From: Brachypodium distachyon
Taxonomy: Eukaryota; Streptophyta; Magnoliopsida; Poales; Poaceae
Direction of reading: 5' to 3'
DNA: 64,000 bases
Assembly: GCF_000005505.3 (NCBI RefSeq)
Contig: NC_016131.3
Coordinates: 4,361,501-4,425,500, forward strand
The translations under genes and the position numbers were made by a program. Positions 45,601 through 56,900 of the stretch are shown in pieces. Numbering within the stretch: the first letter of the stretch is position 1; the number at the start of each line of letters is the position of its first letter. The notes beneath the pieces were generated by a model that was not told the DNA's origin, did no database searches, and saw nothing but the letters and a program-made list of their open reading frames with translations.

Positions 45601-46416
45601 AATACACTCCATTATAACTTGACGCAGTTATTGTTGATTTCAGATCAAAGGATTTGAGCGATCATTGCAGTCACATGGTCAGACAAGCCATGGTACTAAC
45701 AAAAATAAGCCTCTGGTACAAACAAATGCTTGAAACAAGGCGTTCTGAGCTCCAAAAGGCTGAAGCTAAGGTGTTCCTTTGTTTATTTTTTCTATCTGCT
45801 GGGCTATATTGTCAAACATTACAGTTTTCTTCATATAGAGTAGGGTTTGTGGATAGTTTCCTGTCTACAAATTAACTAATACATGCATACTGATAAAAGT
45901 TTTTAAAATTTTAAACGTTTTTATACGTGCTTCAGGTCGTCATTTTGGGCGACAAAGTTAATGCACATTTGGGCCTTCTCCAAAAGATGCATGTAACTCT
46001 CGATCACTACTCTCCTACATTGCAGCAATATCCAGGGGTAAGTACCACAAGTGAATGTATGTTGATTCTTCTTATTCATGTCATAAGTTGCTGCTTGGGT
46101 TCATCCCTTCTACTCCCTCTGTCCCGAATTAACTGACGTGGATTTGTATAGATTCTTATACAAATTCACGTCAGTTAATTTGGGACGGAGGGAGTAGCAT
46201 GTTGAGTTTGGCACCCATAGAAGTTGTATGTGTTACAATTGGTAAGAGTCTACATGCCTACATCCATGTGAGTCATGGTGATTTTGTTCGATAGCAAGAA
46301 CAGCTGAATTTAATGTGGTGTTGATGCTTTGTGTGCAGTTGCTGGATACTTTCTTGAAGACATGCAAGCTCGTCGCAGGTTTGAGAAGTAGACAGGATGA
46401 AGATGATGCAACATAA
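42603..46416 (+). CDS. WPP domain-associated protein-like coiled-coil protein
   Basis: Five exons: 42603-42644, 43614-45406, 45644-45770, 45936-46037, 46339-46416; 2142 nt, 713 residues, all GT-AG and in frame. WPP domain-associated proteins bind WPP/MAF1 proteins at the nuclear envelope/Golgi in plants. Exon 1 gives MEALLPVKSDPITR; exon 2 is a single large exon with NVDINYAEYLDLMKLEVNAQ, then long heptad-rich coiled coils (about residues 290-580). The C-terminal exons encode LQKMHVTLDHYSPTLQQYPG and LLDTFLKTCKLVAGL, the conserved end that identifies the family. A basic Ser-rich segment (KSESSGNRSSRWKYNLFGKK) sits mid-protein. Family assignment is from remembered similarity; the cellular role in grasses is not established. 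Confidence 0.75.
46113..46194. mobile_element. Stowaway MITE in intron 4 of the WPP-associated gene
   Basis: 82-bp near-perfect hairpin: CTCCCTCTGTCCCGAATTAA with GACGTGGATTTGTATA on the left, mirrored by TATACAAATTCACGTCAG and AATTTGGGACGGAGGGAG; TA on both sides. The nearly intact arms suggest a recent insertion. Confidence 0.95.
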
Positions 46417-47518
46417 ACGAGGGTAGCTAGGTGAGATGACCCTCACTAGAAAGATGTTTTTAGTCAAAACTCCAAGCAGTACAAACTTGAGAGCAGTGGC
46501 CTTTGCAGCCAGTAGCATTCCTTTTGCAAAGTCATTACAGAACTATCTTTAATTTTTCACAATTTCACAACATTCTGATTTCAAAATTTACAACGGTTTC
46601 ATACATATTTCTATATAGAACATTATGGTGTGTTGTTGTTTGACTATTGACTAACTTTCGCATTTTACAAACAATGCAGGCTTTAGACTGCTTGAGTGTG
46701 GCTTAGGACCCAGGAGATGATAGGTAGATACAGCTGATGCCCAGGCTCATGTGCTTAGCCATGTGACTCAGTAGATTAGATCGAGAGGATTCTTTCAGGC
46801 TTGAGTTTTGATGTCTGTATATTTCAAAGCGATTGAACTGGTACTTGACTTCTGATCTGCAGTTACAAGTTCATATAAGCATCTTGATGTGGATCATGCA
46901 TGCCATCGTAGTTACAAGTTGGGATTTGAGAATGTAGTGTTCTATATATCGTGCACATGATGGTCGCGTGCTGTACAAAATAACTATAAATTATAAGGGC
47001 TGCTTGGAATGCATGATTTCTCTTGCATATGTTGGAAACTGTCAATTCCGTGAAATTCCGACATTCCAAAGTCCAAACAGATCTTGTTTGTCAAGTTGTG
47101 AATTAGAGATTGATACATAGGTACATATTTTGCCTGTCAAAGCTGTGCCTTCAAGTGTGCCTGCATACTAGTATTATAATTCCAAGTATCGCAGTATACT
47201 TTTTTGCACTATTGCTCACATTGGGGACATATCTTTCTATGGCACAGTTAAGGTATCACAACGTTTGCTCCCCAGAAACATGACACCAACGGTACCTCAG
47301 TGCATCGGTTCATAACAAAACTGCATACTTGCACCAATGCCAATCTAACATGAGTAATCATAAGACTAAAACATAATTTTGAGTTATAGATGCATGTCGC
47401 ATACAAAACATGACATCCACAGAGGGGAGTGACCGTGCTTTGATCAGTTAGTTGAGACAACACGCTGTATGACTGACTTGACACAAGTAGTTTCCTTCGT
47501 TCGGCATGCGATGCACAA
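46417..47518. other. Convergent intergenic region
   Basis: Holds the 3' UTRs of the WPP-associated gene (plus) and the ERGIC gene (minus), whose stops lie 1.1 kb apart. No further gene or repeat recognised. Confidence 0.5.
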
Positions 47519-50500
47519 CTATCGCAATACACTTCTGGGTTTTGAACTACTGACAGATTCGATAATCCGGTACATCCATCGGTCAAGCATTCCTGTATAG
47601 CACAAGGCAGAAAAAGTTGGTATCAGTTTGGTAAAGTTTTGATCTATAGACCATCCTGCAAGAAAGATTATATATGACACTATCGTTACTGAAACACCAG
47701 CATATGGCAAAACACAATCTTGTAGGCTGGAAATAAACCTGTCATTGCAAATGTACCCCCAAGAACTGCACACAGGCGAGTTATGAAATGTAGGAAGTTA
47801 CGTCTTTCTTCTTTGATGGTGACTGTGATTGGTGAGAGATCATACAGGAAGTAAACAGCTGCAGAAGGAAAACAGGTTAGTCCTGAAAAGAGCTGAACAT
47901 GCCATACTTGGGGAGGGGAGTTGAGGATGCATGGATTACCTGGCCAGGATCTATCAGCTGGGCGAATGGGAACAAAATACTCTGTAACGGAAAACTGATT
48001 TGTTGGCAATACTTGCTTTGAGAGGTATCTGTATTCGGTTGGGACAACCTGCATATCAATTTGAATAACATATGACAAGCTTTTCTCACAGAAAGCAACT
48101 GATTACAGAGAAAATGAAGTGGTAAATTTTCATCTGGGCTGCAAGTGACCTTTCGGTGATTGTATGTACAAATCAAATCTAGTCAGCCAACTTGACATGG
48201 GCTCACTGGGAAAGTGTAAAACAGGGGATACTTCTTTTGGCCTACTGATGACCTCGTATCTAGAGGATATAAAGTTGTATTTCATGATTACATTGTTTGT
48301 TGCCACCAAATGTCGAGTGTCTTTCTAAACATGCCTGATTACAGTGGAGAAACTACTAAATGAATGGCTACTAACCTTGATATAGTATTTGAATGTCCCA
48401 CTTGCATCATGGAGTATCCTTGTAGTATCATCCAGTGGATTATGAATTCCAGGGTATTTCGGACCAAAGGACAGTTCATGTATAACGTGACTGACGTTGA
48501 CATGGCTTGACCCTTCAAAAATCTGCATGCAACATATAAATAAAGATTATTTATAGGTAATGATCAGCTGAAAAGTGTACTGACAGTGCAATGAAAAGAT
48601 AATGTAGAAAGCAGAGGTGGGGAGCCCTCTCTTCAGTAAGACTTAGATAAAAACACAAAGTCCACCTTATCTGCTTTTGAAGATCAAAATGAACAAAAAC
48701 AATGATTTTGTTTCATTAGAAGAATGCATTTACATTAAAACTAAAATGCAAATAGACGTCACAGAAAAAAGAAACAATTCTAACTTCTAGAAATGGCTGT
48801 AAACAGCATTGCACAATTATATTGCTGATACTTAGCCAGGGATTTACTTCCCTTTTTGTTCCAATCCTATCCCTGTTTGATGTGTGAAATTGATTTCAGT
48901 TGTTTTCTGGCTGCGCTCGTCCTACTTTCTTCTCATATCGTCATCTTTAAATTTTGCATTTTCCTCATCTCTCTTAATCACTGTATGTGCTTACCTTCAA
49001 AATAGCACAAAGTAAAACCTGATCCCATCTCTCTTAATCACTACCCCGACTAGTTTTAAGTCTTTTCCTGCACAGGGGCCTTTGGCCTTTTTTCTTCCTC
49101 TTCTTCCTTCTTTTTGAGCCCTGTTAGGTCTCACCTTTGCTTCTTTGTTTGTATTTGCGCTTCTTGCGCTTTCTTCTTAATGAAAATGACACGCCGCTCG
49201 GCGTGTTCGAGAAAAAAAAAACTGATCCCATCCAGGTTTACAAATACTGCCCTAGCTGGGGATGCCTGGGATTCATCACAAGTAGGGACCCCGACTGGCC
49301 TTAGTGGTTTCAGTTTGGATTTCGATCCCTATACCCAGCCACCACTCAGGAATATGTTCTGTTACAAACTTAAATGATACCTTATGAACAAAATCTAAGT
49401 TCTTCATACATTAGAAAGTAGCTACTTTCATAGTTTTTAATACGTCGCCATCTCGACGCTACAATGTCGTGGCGCCCCTGGCCTCCGTCGCGTCGACCCA
49501 CGCGGCATCCGCTGACGGTACAGCCGCTGTAGCGGTTGAAATACGACGCCACACCGGTACACCACCAAACAGGCAGAGCAGGCGCGGGCGGGTGAAATGT
49601 CCGGCGCGGGCGGGAAATAGCAGGCGCGCGCGCGGGGGAAGGGGAAATTGCAGGCGCGCAGGGGAGGGAGCAAGAGAGAGGAGAGGGAAATAGGGATCGA
49701 CTGAGAAATTGGGGCGGAAACCAGTCCGCGCGAGGGAGAAAGAGAGGAGAGGGAGAACAAGAGAGGAGAGGGAATCGATCGAGTGACCTGCATCCCCCAT
49801 CGCTGTGCTGGCGGTTCCATCCGGCTCCATCCCCTGTCGCCAGCGGCTCCAACCCCCATCGCCACTTTGTTCTGGTCCTCTCGCTCCCTCCCTCTACTCT
49901 GTTCTATTTATGTGAAGTCGCAACGCCACACGCCACAAGCGTTGTAAAGCTGTGAGGGGGGTGGGTCGCCGCAACTCGCCACGCCGTATTCAAAACTATG
50001 GCTACTTTCCTAGAAGCTTGGATTTATATTCTAGGAATCTTACTGAGTTACTGTACAGTATAGTTAAATAAAGCACAAATACTTCACAAAAAAATACATA
50101 TTGAAGAACAACACTAAAGTATCTGCGGTTTTTAACAAATAACCTTCTCTGCGACATAAATGTTTAAACCATGCACCGATATATGGAAGTTACCAGCAAC
50201 CCTCTGCACGTCCAACATACCATATACCTGTAAAATTTGAAGGTGTAATTTTATAACAACACGATAGAATGTGTTTGATGACCACAACCCTAAATATCAT
50301 TAGGAAAATGAACAAATACTGGTAGAAGAAAACTTACTCGGCATCCTTCACCATTTTCCAGTGCTTGTCTGACACTCTTAACCATTTTATCTGCATCTTC
50401 GTTGAAGGTGTGCTCGGGCTTCTTTTCTTCATCATGATGCTCATGGCCATTGTCTGGTTTAAACTTTAATGCGTGAGCCAATTACATATAAGAAATAAGC

Positions 50501-53054
50501 ACTGAAACAATCTTACATCAAGCCAATTTCCCCGAAGGAAAAAACAAGGAAAACTCAGCACATTTAGAAGCCAATAAAAAACAGGGAGTACTTATTAGTT
50601 ATTATACTTAAATAACACTATGAAAGCAATTAGCGTTGAAAGTTTATCATGAAAACCTAGAATAAATAAACCAGCAGGGTGACAGTTTTAAAGGAGACAG
50701 ATAGTTCATTATAGCAATCATTTTTCTATTCGTTGTACATACTGCAAGTCCATAACGACTACAGGCCATATGCTGATGTTGAGCTAGCACACGCTAGCAA
50801 GATATAAATGCTACCAACTTTGAGATACTATTTCTACGTTTGGGCTTATTCCAGCAAGCAGATTGAATGAAACATTATATGCTTCTAGCTAAAAGAATTG
50901 GCCCATCATATTAAACATTCTAACTAAGCATGTCTGTGCACCAGATGAAACTACAAGGCATATTGGTCCATCAAATGAAACATCCTAGCTAAGCATGTAT
51001 GTGCATCGATTGCAATGAAATAGTAGAACCACAGAGCAAATTGGTCCATCAAATGAAACATTCTAGCAAAGTATGTTTGTGCAACAATAGACTTATCTAC
51101 AAAATATGCTGCCCATCAATTTTATTAATGTAGCCTGTATAGTGATGATATGTTGCTGGCAATTTCTAAATATTGACTGGCCATTGATATCACTTGCTTG
51201 CAAGCCTTGCCTAGTGTCAAGAGACAATTTAACAGCCCTAAATTCTTTGAAATATTCACCATTGCGGCCTGGAATATTTGGAAGCAGCGTAATATTTGAT
51301 TTTTTTAAGAGGACGCCCTACATTCTGTTACATCTACTTTGATAGACTCTTTTCAATAATGTTTTGAGAGTGAACCCCTCTTGTACATATGTAGGGTGCT
51401 TCCATTTCACCTATATAGTACTCCTACTTAAAATTATCATCCAAAGGATATAACAGAAAATAATCATTAGCAGCAGGCTATGACTTGTATACAGTGAGCG
51501 AAGTAAGAAATAATATATGCAACATGTATTGAACATATATCTTTTTGTACGGCAACTTAGTGCTACATGTAATTATCCTTTTGTGGAGGGAACAGAACAT
51601 ACCATGATGGTGAGCCCCATGCTCTTTTTCAACTAGATCGGACAAGTACTCGGTACCAATGATGGTGCCATACTTATCCAGGCGAAGCTACATACAACAG
51701 AAAAAAGGCGACGCGAAGTATCAGACACAACAGCCAGATTCTGAACAGTGAAAATTTCACCATTTCATAATGCTACGAGGGGGTTTGGATTGGCACAATT
51801 TCATGAGTGAGCTTTGGTATCTAGTTCAAGTTTATCGAAGTTCACACAAAAAATACCCCTCATCCAAACAGGCTCTACAGTGTAACTTCACTGAGAAAAT
51901 ACAAAGTTTTCTGGAGATACAAAGAATATTGTTTTGACAAGAGCAAGACATTAACCACAGCCAAAAGTGCATGTTCTCTGCAACCTACACTAATGTAAGA
52001 AAACAACTTGCAAAAATAATCTAGCATACAGGCCCGCTTCATGGATGGTAGGAACAAGCATTAACGCATTTGCTTCTCCATATCAAGCAATAGAGATAAT
52101 TACTAACTAGTGCAGCTACTGTATTACCTATTAGGACATACATGCATCTCATTTGATACCATGCTGAGTTGCATGCATTGAAAGTAACAGATTTCTTATG
52201 TTAGACAGTACCTTCCAAATATTTGTATGCAAGTCAACCTCATGTTTGCCAGACATGTCAATCGCATCCACACTCAATACTGAATAACAACAAGAGACAA
52301 AATAAATATCAAAATCATGAAAATCCTTGTGCAAATGAATGTCCAAAGGGAAAACCGTATCGAACTTATACTGGGTATATTTAATCAATAGCTGACCTTC
52401 GCACGGTAAAGAAGGAAATGACATATTTATATGAATTGGCAGAGTTTCTCCTCGTTTCAGATCTACAGACATCTGCAGACATTAAAAAATAAACCGAGAC
52501 GAGTTTATGACCAGACCTTGATGTTGACAGAGAAAACAAGGGAAAGAAAACCACTGTGTCCAAGCGTGTTTTCTATTATATATAAACAACAACTAGCAGA
52601 TATTTACAATAATAAGACTATTGAAGTACATATGGTTTTTTATGAATGTAATTGATCATTTCTGATTGATAGGACATGCTTTTGTTGTTAGGCAAATTCT
52701 TTGGTCAGACTGGTTTTGTATGTTGTACTAGCATAAGTTGCACATGCTAGCCATACAATAAAAGGCAGTGAGAACCAACTATACCTGATGCATAGTGTAG
52801 GTTGTGAGATAAAACTTCAGCTCGTGCACGAAGAGTGTAAACATTATAATTAGCCCAAAAATCGTCACTGTCAACATATCAACGATGATGCAAGTTAAAC
52901 ATAGATCTCCAAAACATAAGCAACCAGCAGAGACAATCATGAAGCAAAGCAATACGATCTATGTACCTATGGCACCGGAGTAAGTCTTCTTCAACAAGTG
53001 GTCTTCCGCATGCGGAAACGCATTGAAGTTCTTCAGAGATGGTATCCTCCCCAT
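47519..53054 (-). CDS. ERGIC/Erv41-Erv46-type ER-Golgi cargo receptor
   Basis: Eleven coding exons (minus): 53054-52967, 52867-52785, 52472-52397, 52279-52212, 51687-51603, 50453-50338, 50227-50144, 48522-48376, 48048-47940, 47858-47739, 47592-47519; 1050 nt, 349 residues. The family cycles between ER and Golgi in COPI/COPII vesicles and retrieves ER proteins. Domains: ERGIC_N (MGRIPSLKNFNAFPHAEDHL, membrane span about 30-50), a lumenal region with LPCEVLSVDAIDMSGKHEVD, a His-rich loop (about 129-149), GEGCRVYGMLDVQRVAGNFH, HELSFGPKYPGIHNPLD and a second span about 305-330, ending KPRSVLR. Long introns 5 and 7 hold repeats. A 5' UTR exon with donor CCCCG|GTGAGC near 53341 is likely. Confidence 0.93.
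49030..49220 (+). mobile_element. 5'-truncated LINE 3' end in ERGIC intron 7
   Basis: 191 bp ending TTAATGAAAATGACACGCCG, CTCGGCGTGTTCGAG and nine A, flanked by CTGATCCCATC at 49019-49029 and 49221-49231. Opposite in orientation to the host gene. The 5' junction begins with a 17-bp string also present 61 bp upstream. Confidence 0.85.
49429..50000. mobile_element. Non-autonomous TIR element (hAT- or Mutator-like), 572 bp
   Basis: CATAGTTTTTAATACG at the left and CGTATTCAAAACTATG at the right form terminal inverted repeats; GCTACTTT(C) flanks both ends (49421-49429, 50001-50009), a target duplication of 8 or 9 bp. The interior is GC-rich and has no transposase. TSD length fits hAT (8) or Mutator (9); the shared C makes this ambiguous. 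It lies in ERGIC intron 7. Confidence 0.75.
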
Positions 53055-53540
53055 CTTTCAAGCTGGCACAGAACATAAAATCAACCTCGTCAGATAGACA
53101 GATACTGTAGCAAGTCTCCGCACACAAACACATCAAGCCAAAGTCCTCTAGATTTGACGGGAATTCTCGACAAACAAGAACGAATCTTCAACTATGCCCT
53201 CACGAGCAACAACAGACCAACACAAATTTTTCTCACAAACTCGGTTCGGCGTAGAGGGCTCGGTGACCCCGCCGAGAGGAGAAGGCATCCCCAGATCGAA
53301 CGGAAGGAACCTGCGGGCGAGATGGGACGGGAGAGTTGCTCACCGGGGGCGGGAGCGGGAGCGGAAGGAAGCGAGGCGCTAACGGTGGCTCAGGCTTGGC
53401 TCTGGCCTCTGGATCTCCCGTGGTCGCCTTGAACACCACGCCGAGGCCGGAGACGGAGCAGGAGGAGTCGTGGTCGGAACCACGAACGAAACCCACTAAC
53501 CCGAAATTACTGCTACCAGCCTACCAGGTGGGACCCGTGA

Positions 53541-53600
53541 GCCGGCCCAGCCCAACTCAACCTGGCCCAACTCAGTCCAGCCCAACTGGGCCCATGAAGC
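53541..53600. promoter_or_regulatory. Bidirectional promoter core between ERGIC and ARV1
   Basis: Repeated GGCCCAGCCCAACT, GGCCCAACTCAG, CAGCCCAACTGGGCCCATG motifs provide site II elements in both orientations. Divergent transcripts start within about 200 bp: the ERGIC leader lies left of about 53480 and a TTTAAAAG box sits at about 53618 for ARV1. No repeats intervene. Confidence 0.6.
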
Positions 53601-53956
53601 CCGGCTTTTACAACCGATTTAAAAGCCCACCCTGAAAGATGGCTCCCTCGGGCTCTGGTGCTGCTCAGCCCATCTGCTTTGGCATTCATCGCCGCTCGGC
53701 CTCGCCGGGCACTCGTCGGCTGCAGCAGTTCGACTGGCGCCGCCGGCCTCGCCTTCCCCCTTCAGAGCTCCGCGCGCCGCTGCCTGCCTTCGAGCTGCGA
53801 CGGTACTCCTCCCGCTGGGTGCAGAAGGTACGCGGTGTTTACTCCCAACGATTTCCTTCGCCGTCCTAGATCCGCCTTCCCGTGCTTGGTCATAGCCTCG
53901 TTCGTTCGATTTAGTCTGTGTAGACCGCGGGCTCGCGTGGACGGAGATTCAGCGTG

Positions 53957-56900
53957 ATGGGTGAACCTAAGACGGAAGGGGAGGAGGCGCCGCGCTGTGT
54001 CGGCTGCGGCCGGCGTGTGAAGACGCTCTACGTGCAGTACTCCCCGGGCAACATCCGTTTGATGAAATGTGTAAGAGCTGATTAATTCCCCCTCTCGCGG
54101 CATCCTGTGTGTAGCAATCAAGTCCGTTTTAACTCTGGATGCTGTTTGTATGCAGGATAACTGTAAGGCTGTTGCTGATCCCTACATTGAGTGTGAGTTC
54201 ATGGTATGATGATCAATGATATATGGGTTTGAATTTCTGCTATCCGTGTGATTCACGGATTTTGTATTTCTAGTAGATCTGTTTATGGGTGTGCATCATG
54301 AGCTGCGTTAGGCCCTAACTCTTTTTACAACCCCTGTAGATTATCTTGCTCGATCTGATTCTACACAAGACCAGGGCGTACCGTCATTTACTGTTTAATA
54401 AGCTGCACATCGGTTCATCTCTTGACAAGGTGGGAACATATGGTACTATGTAACGTCACACAAGTACTATTCTGCCTTTTCAAATGACCTAAGGTGGAGT
54501 CAGCTTTTACAATGTTCTGCACAACATTTTTTTTCCTGAACTCTTAGTACTAATGCTCTAAGCAGCATAAGTTGTCCTTTCATCTGCCTTGCCGACCTGG
54601 ACTAATCCACTAGTAGAGAAATTAATTTATAAATGCATGTTTTCTATTGTTTACATTAATCACTTGAGTTAAATTATTCAATTAATTAAGTGTACTCCTC
54701 TACCGAAATTTGTGCGACCACTAAATTGCTATGGATGCTCCTCTTTTGCATGAATAAGCAGCAAAGTAATAACAACTAGCATCATCAATATTGTCCTCCT
54801 AGTTCTATGATTTACTCAATACTGCATTACTGCCTATGAGTCATGATACTTGAGAATTTGAAGCTTTGTCTGTCTCAGATCCGCCAGTTTTTTCTTGTTG
54901 ATACTGTGCATGTATCATATGACAACTTCAGCCTTTTTAGGCCTTGGCAGTCCATCCAACAAGAGCATATATGAATCTCTGCGATGGAAATTATAGCTGC
55001 TTGTTCGTAATTCGGCTGAGTTCAAGTTCCATTTTTGGCACTCTTGTTGTAATAGTTTCTGCTATCATGTACTTTTTCTTTACTTATGTTTGTTTGCAGG
55101 GATTACTGTACCGGTCCATTTTGGTGCATATTGTTCTTGACGCCTGTATCCATTCCATTTATAAGTGTTTAATTTAATTTCAATTTTGGTTATCTCAATT
55201 ATTTAACTTCAGCGGCCCATAACTATGTTAGTCAGAATATCAGTTTCAAAAGGTAAAAAAGCTGATGGGGATTCTTCCCGGAGCATGCTGTCCACAATAT
55301 TCAATTGCAGTGAGGTGATTAAAGTTGACTTCATTCAAATAATCTGATGTTTCCACTCCAAGTTGCCTTAGCAGTATATTGGATGTGCTGCTGTTCTTCA
55401 GGTTCTGGGTGATGCATTGTTAGGGAACATCATCTTTATGGCCATGTTACTCCTGGGAGGACGATATCTCATCAAATTATCTTTCGATCTTACAAGGTAC
55501 CGTCGTATACTTGTATATTACTCCCTCCATCACAATTTATAGGTCGTATTAGTTTTTTTAAAATTCCCACAAAAGAGGTTGTGTTAGGTCTAATCAAGTA
55601 AACGCATGCATGTGTTAAGCAAATCATGCATGCAGTCGTTTTGGTTGGCCTGCAGTCTGTAGCTGCTGTAGGCATATTAAATAGAGTCTGCTTGTTCTTT
55701 TGCCTTCCCCAATCCTAGTCTCCCGCGTGGAGCGGCCAGAAGGCCCATGGCCTGTTACGCTTCGGTTCGCTCGCTCGTTAACTGCCGACATTGGACACAC
55801 GTGCATATCGCTTAAATGGAGGTGGGTACCGATGCGATCTGCGACTTTCGCGGCACGGGATTGAAATCACTCGGATTTTCTTGGTATTGGGAAAAATTCT
55901 AATGCGACCTATAAATTGGGATGGAGGGAGCGTAACCTTTTTAAAATATTATCAGTATACCACCGAGTAGATTTTTTCAATTATCATAGCAAAATTATTG
56001 ACCTAAAAATGTACTCCATCCATCCCATTTTACAAGTTGTGTTAGATTTTTTTCCCCATATTAGATTTTATATTAGGAAGTAATTAATACGGCACCGAGT
56101 TAACGCTAAGGTTTCCACTGGACTTGATGTTTAATCGCTGCATGCACTGGGCGGAATGGATGGGATACGGCTTTGCATGCGCACACTGTGGCCGGACAGT
56201 TAATGCATGCATGCAACTGATTTGCCCCGAAGCGTTTTGAGCCGCAGCAATTAATAACAGATTGGCCGATTTTCAAGCGATTGAAGCTTCCTTGGTATCT
56301 GTGTTAACTCTAATGCGACTTATAAAATGGGAAGGAGGGAGTACTTGTTGGCATTTGATTGCGTGTGAAGTGTTTCCAGTTGGATTTATCATTTATGTAA
56401 CCGGTAGAAATTCTGTAACAGTACATTTCTGTTTTTTTTTAGAAGAAGGTGAAACTATATCCGAGTTTCATATTAGAGGTGTTATACTTGGCCTCATAGT
56501 TGCATTTTTCATTACTCAGGTCTAGAGAGGTTCTGTTAGCTGTCATCATTTCAAGCTACATCAAGTTCTTTCTTTTGACAATGATGGTAAAAAGAATCTT
56601 CTGTGAATTTATATGTCAATTGTTTTCTTTCTAGTTGATTATCTAATTTGCAGGTTTGGGAGTTTCCATCATCTGCTATATTCATTGTTGAAATGTTTGT
56701 TCTCTCATCAAATGTTGTTGCCCTGAGAGGTAAGCACTGCACATTTCTTCCATGATTTTTTCAGTTTTCCATGATATCTTCTTACTGCAGCCATGTCATC
56801 TAGCTGTTAGGATTCTTCCACATCAATAAGATCCATGGTTGTTGAACACACATGAATGTCTAAATAAACATAAATATGCTGCGGACTGTAGATAATTATG

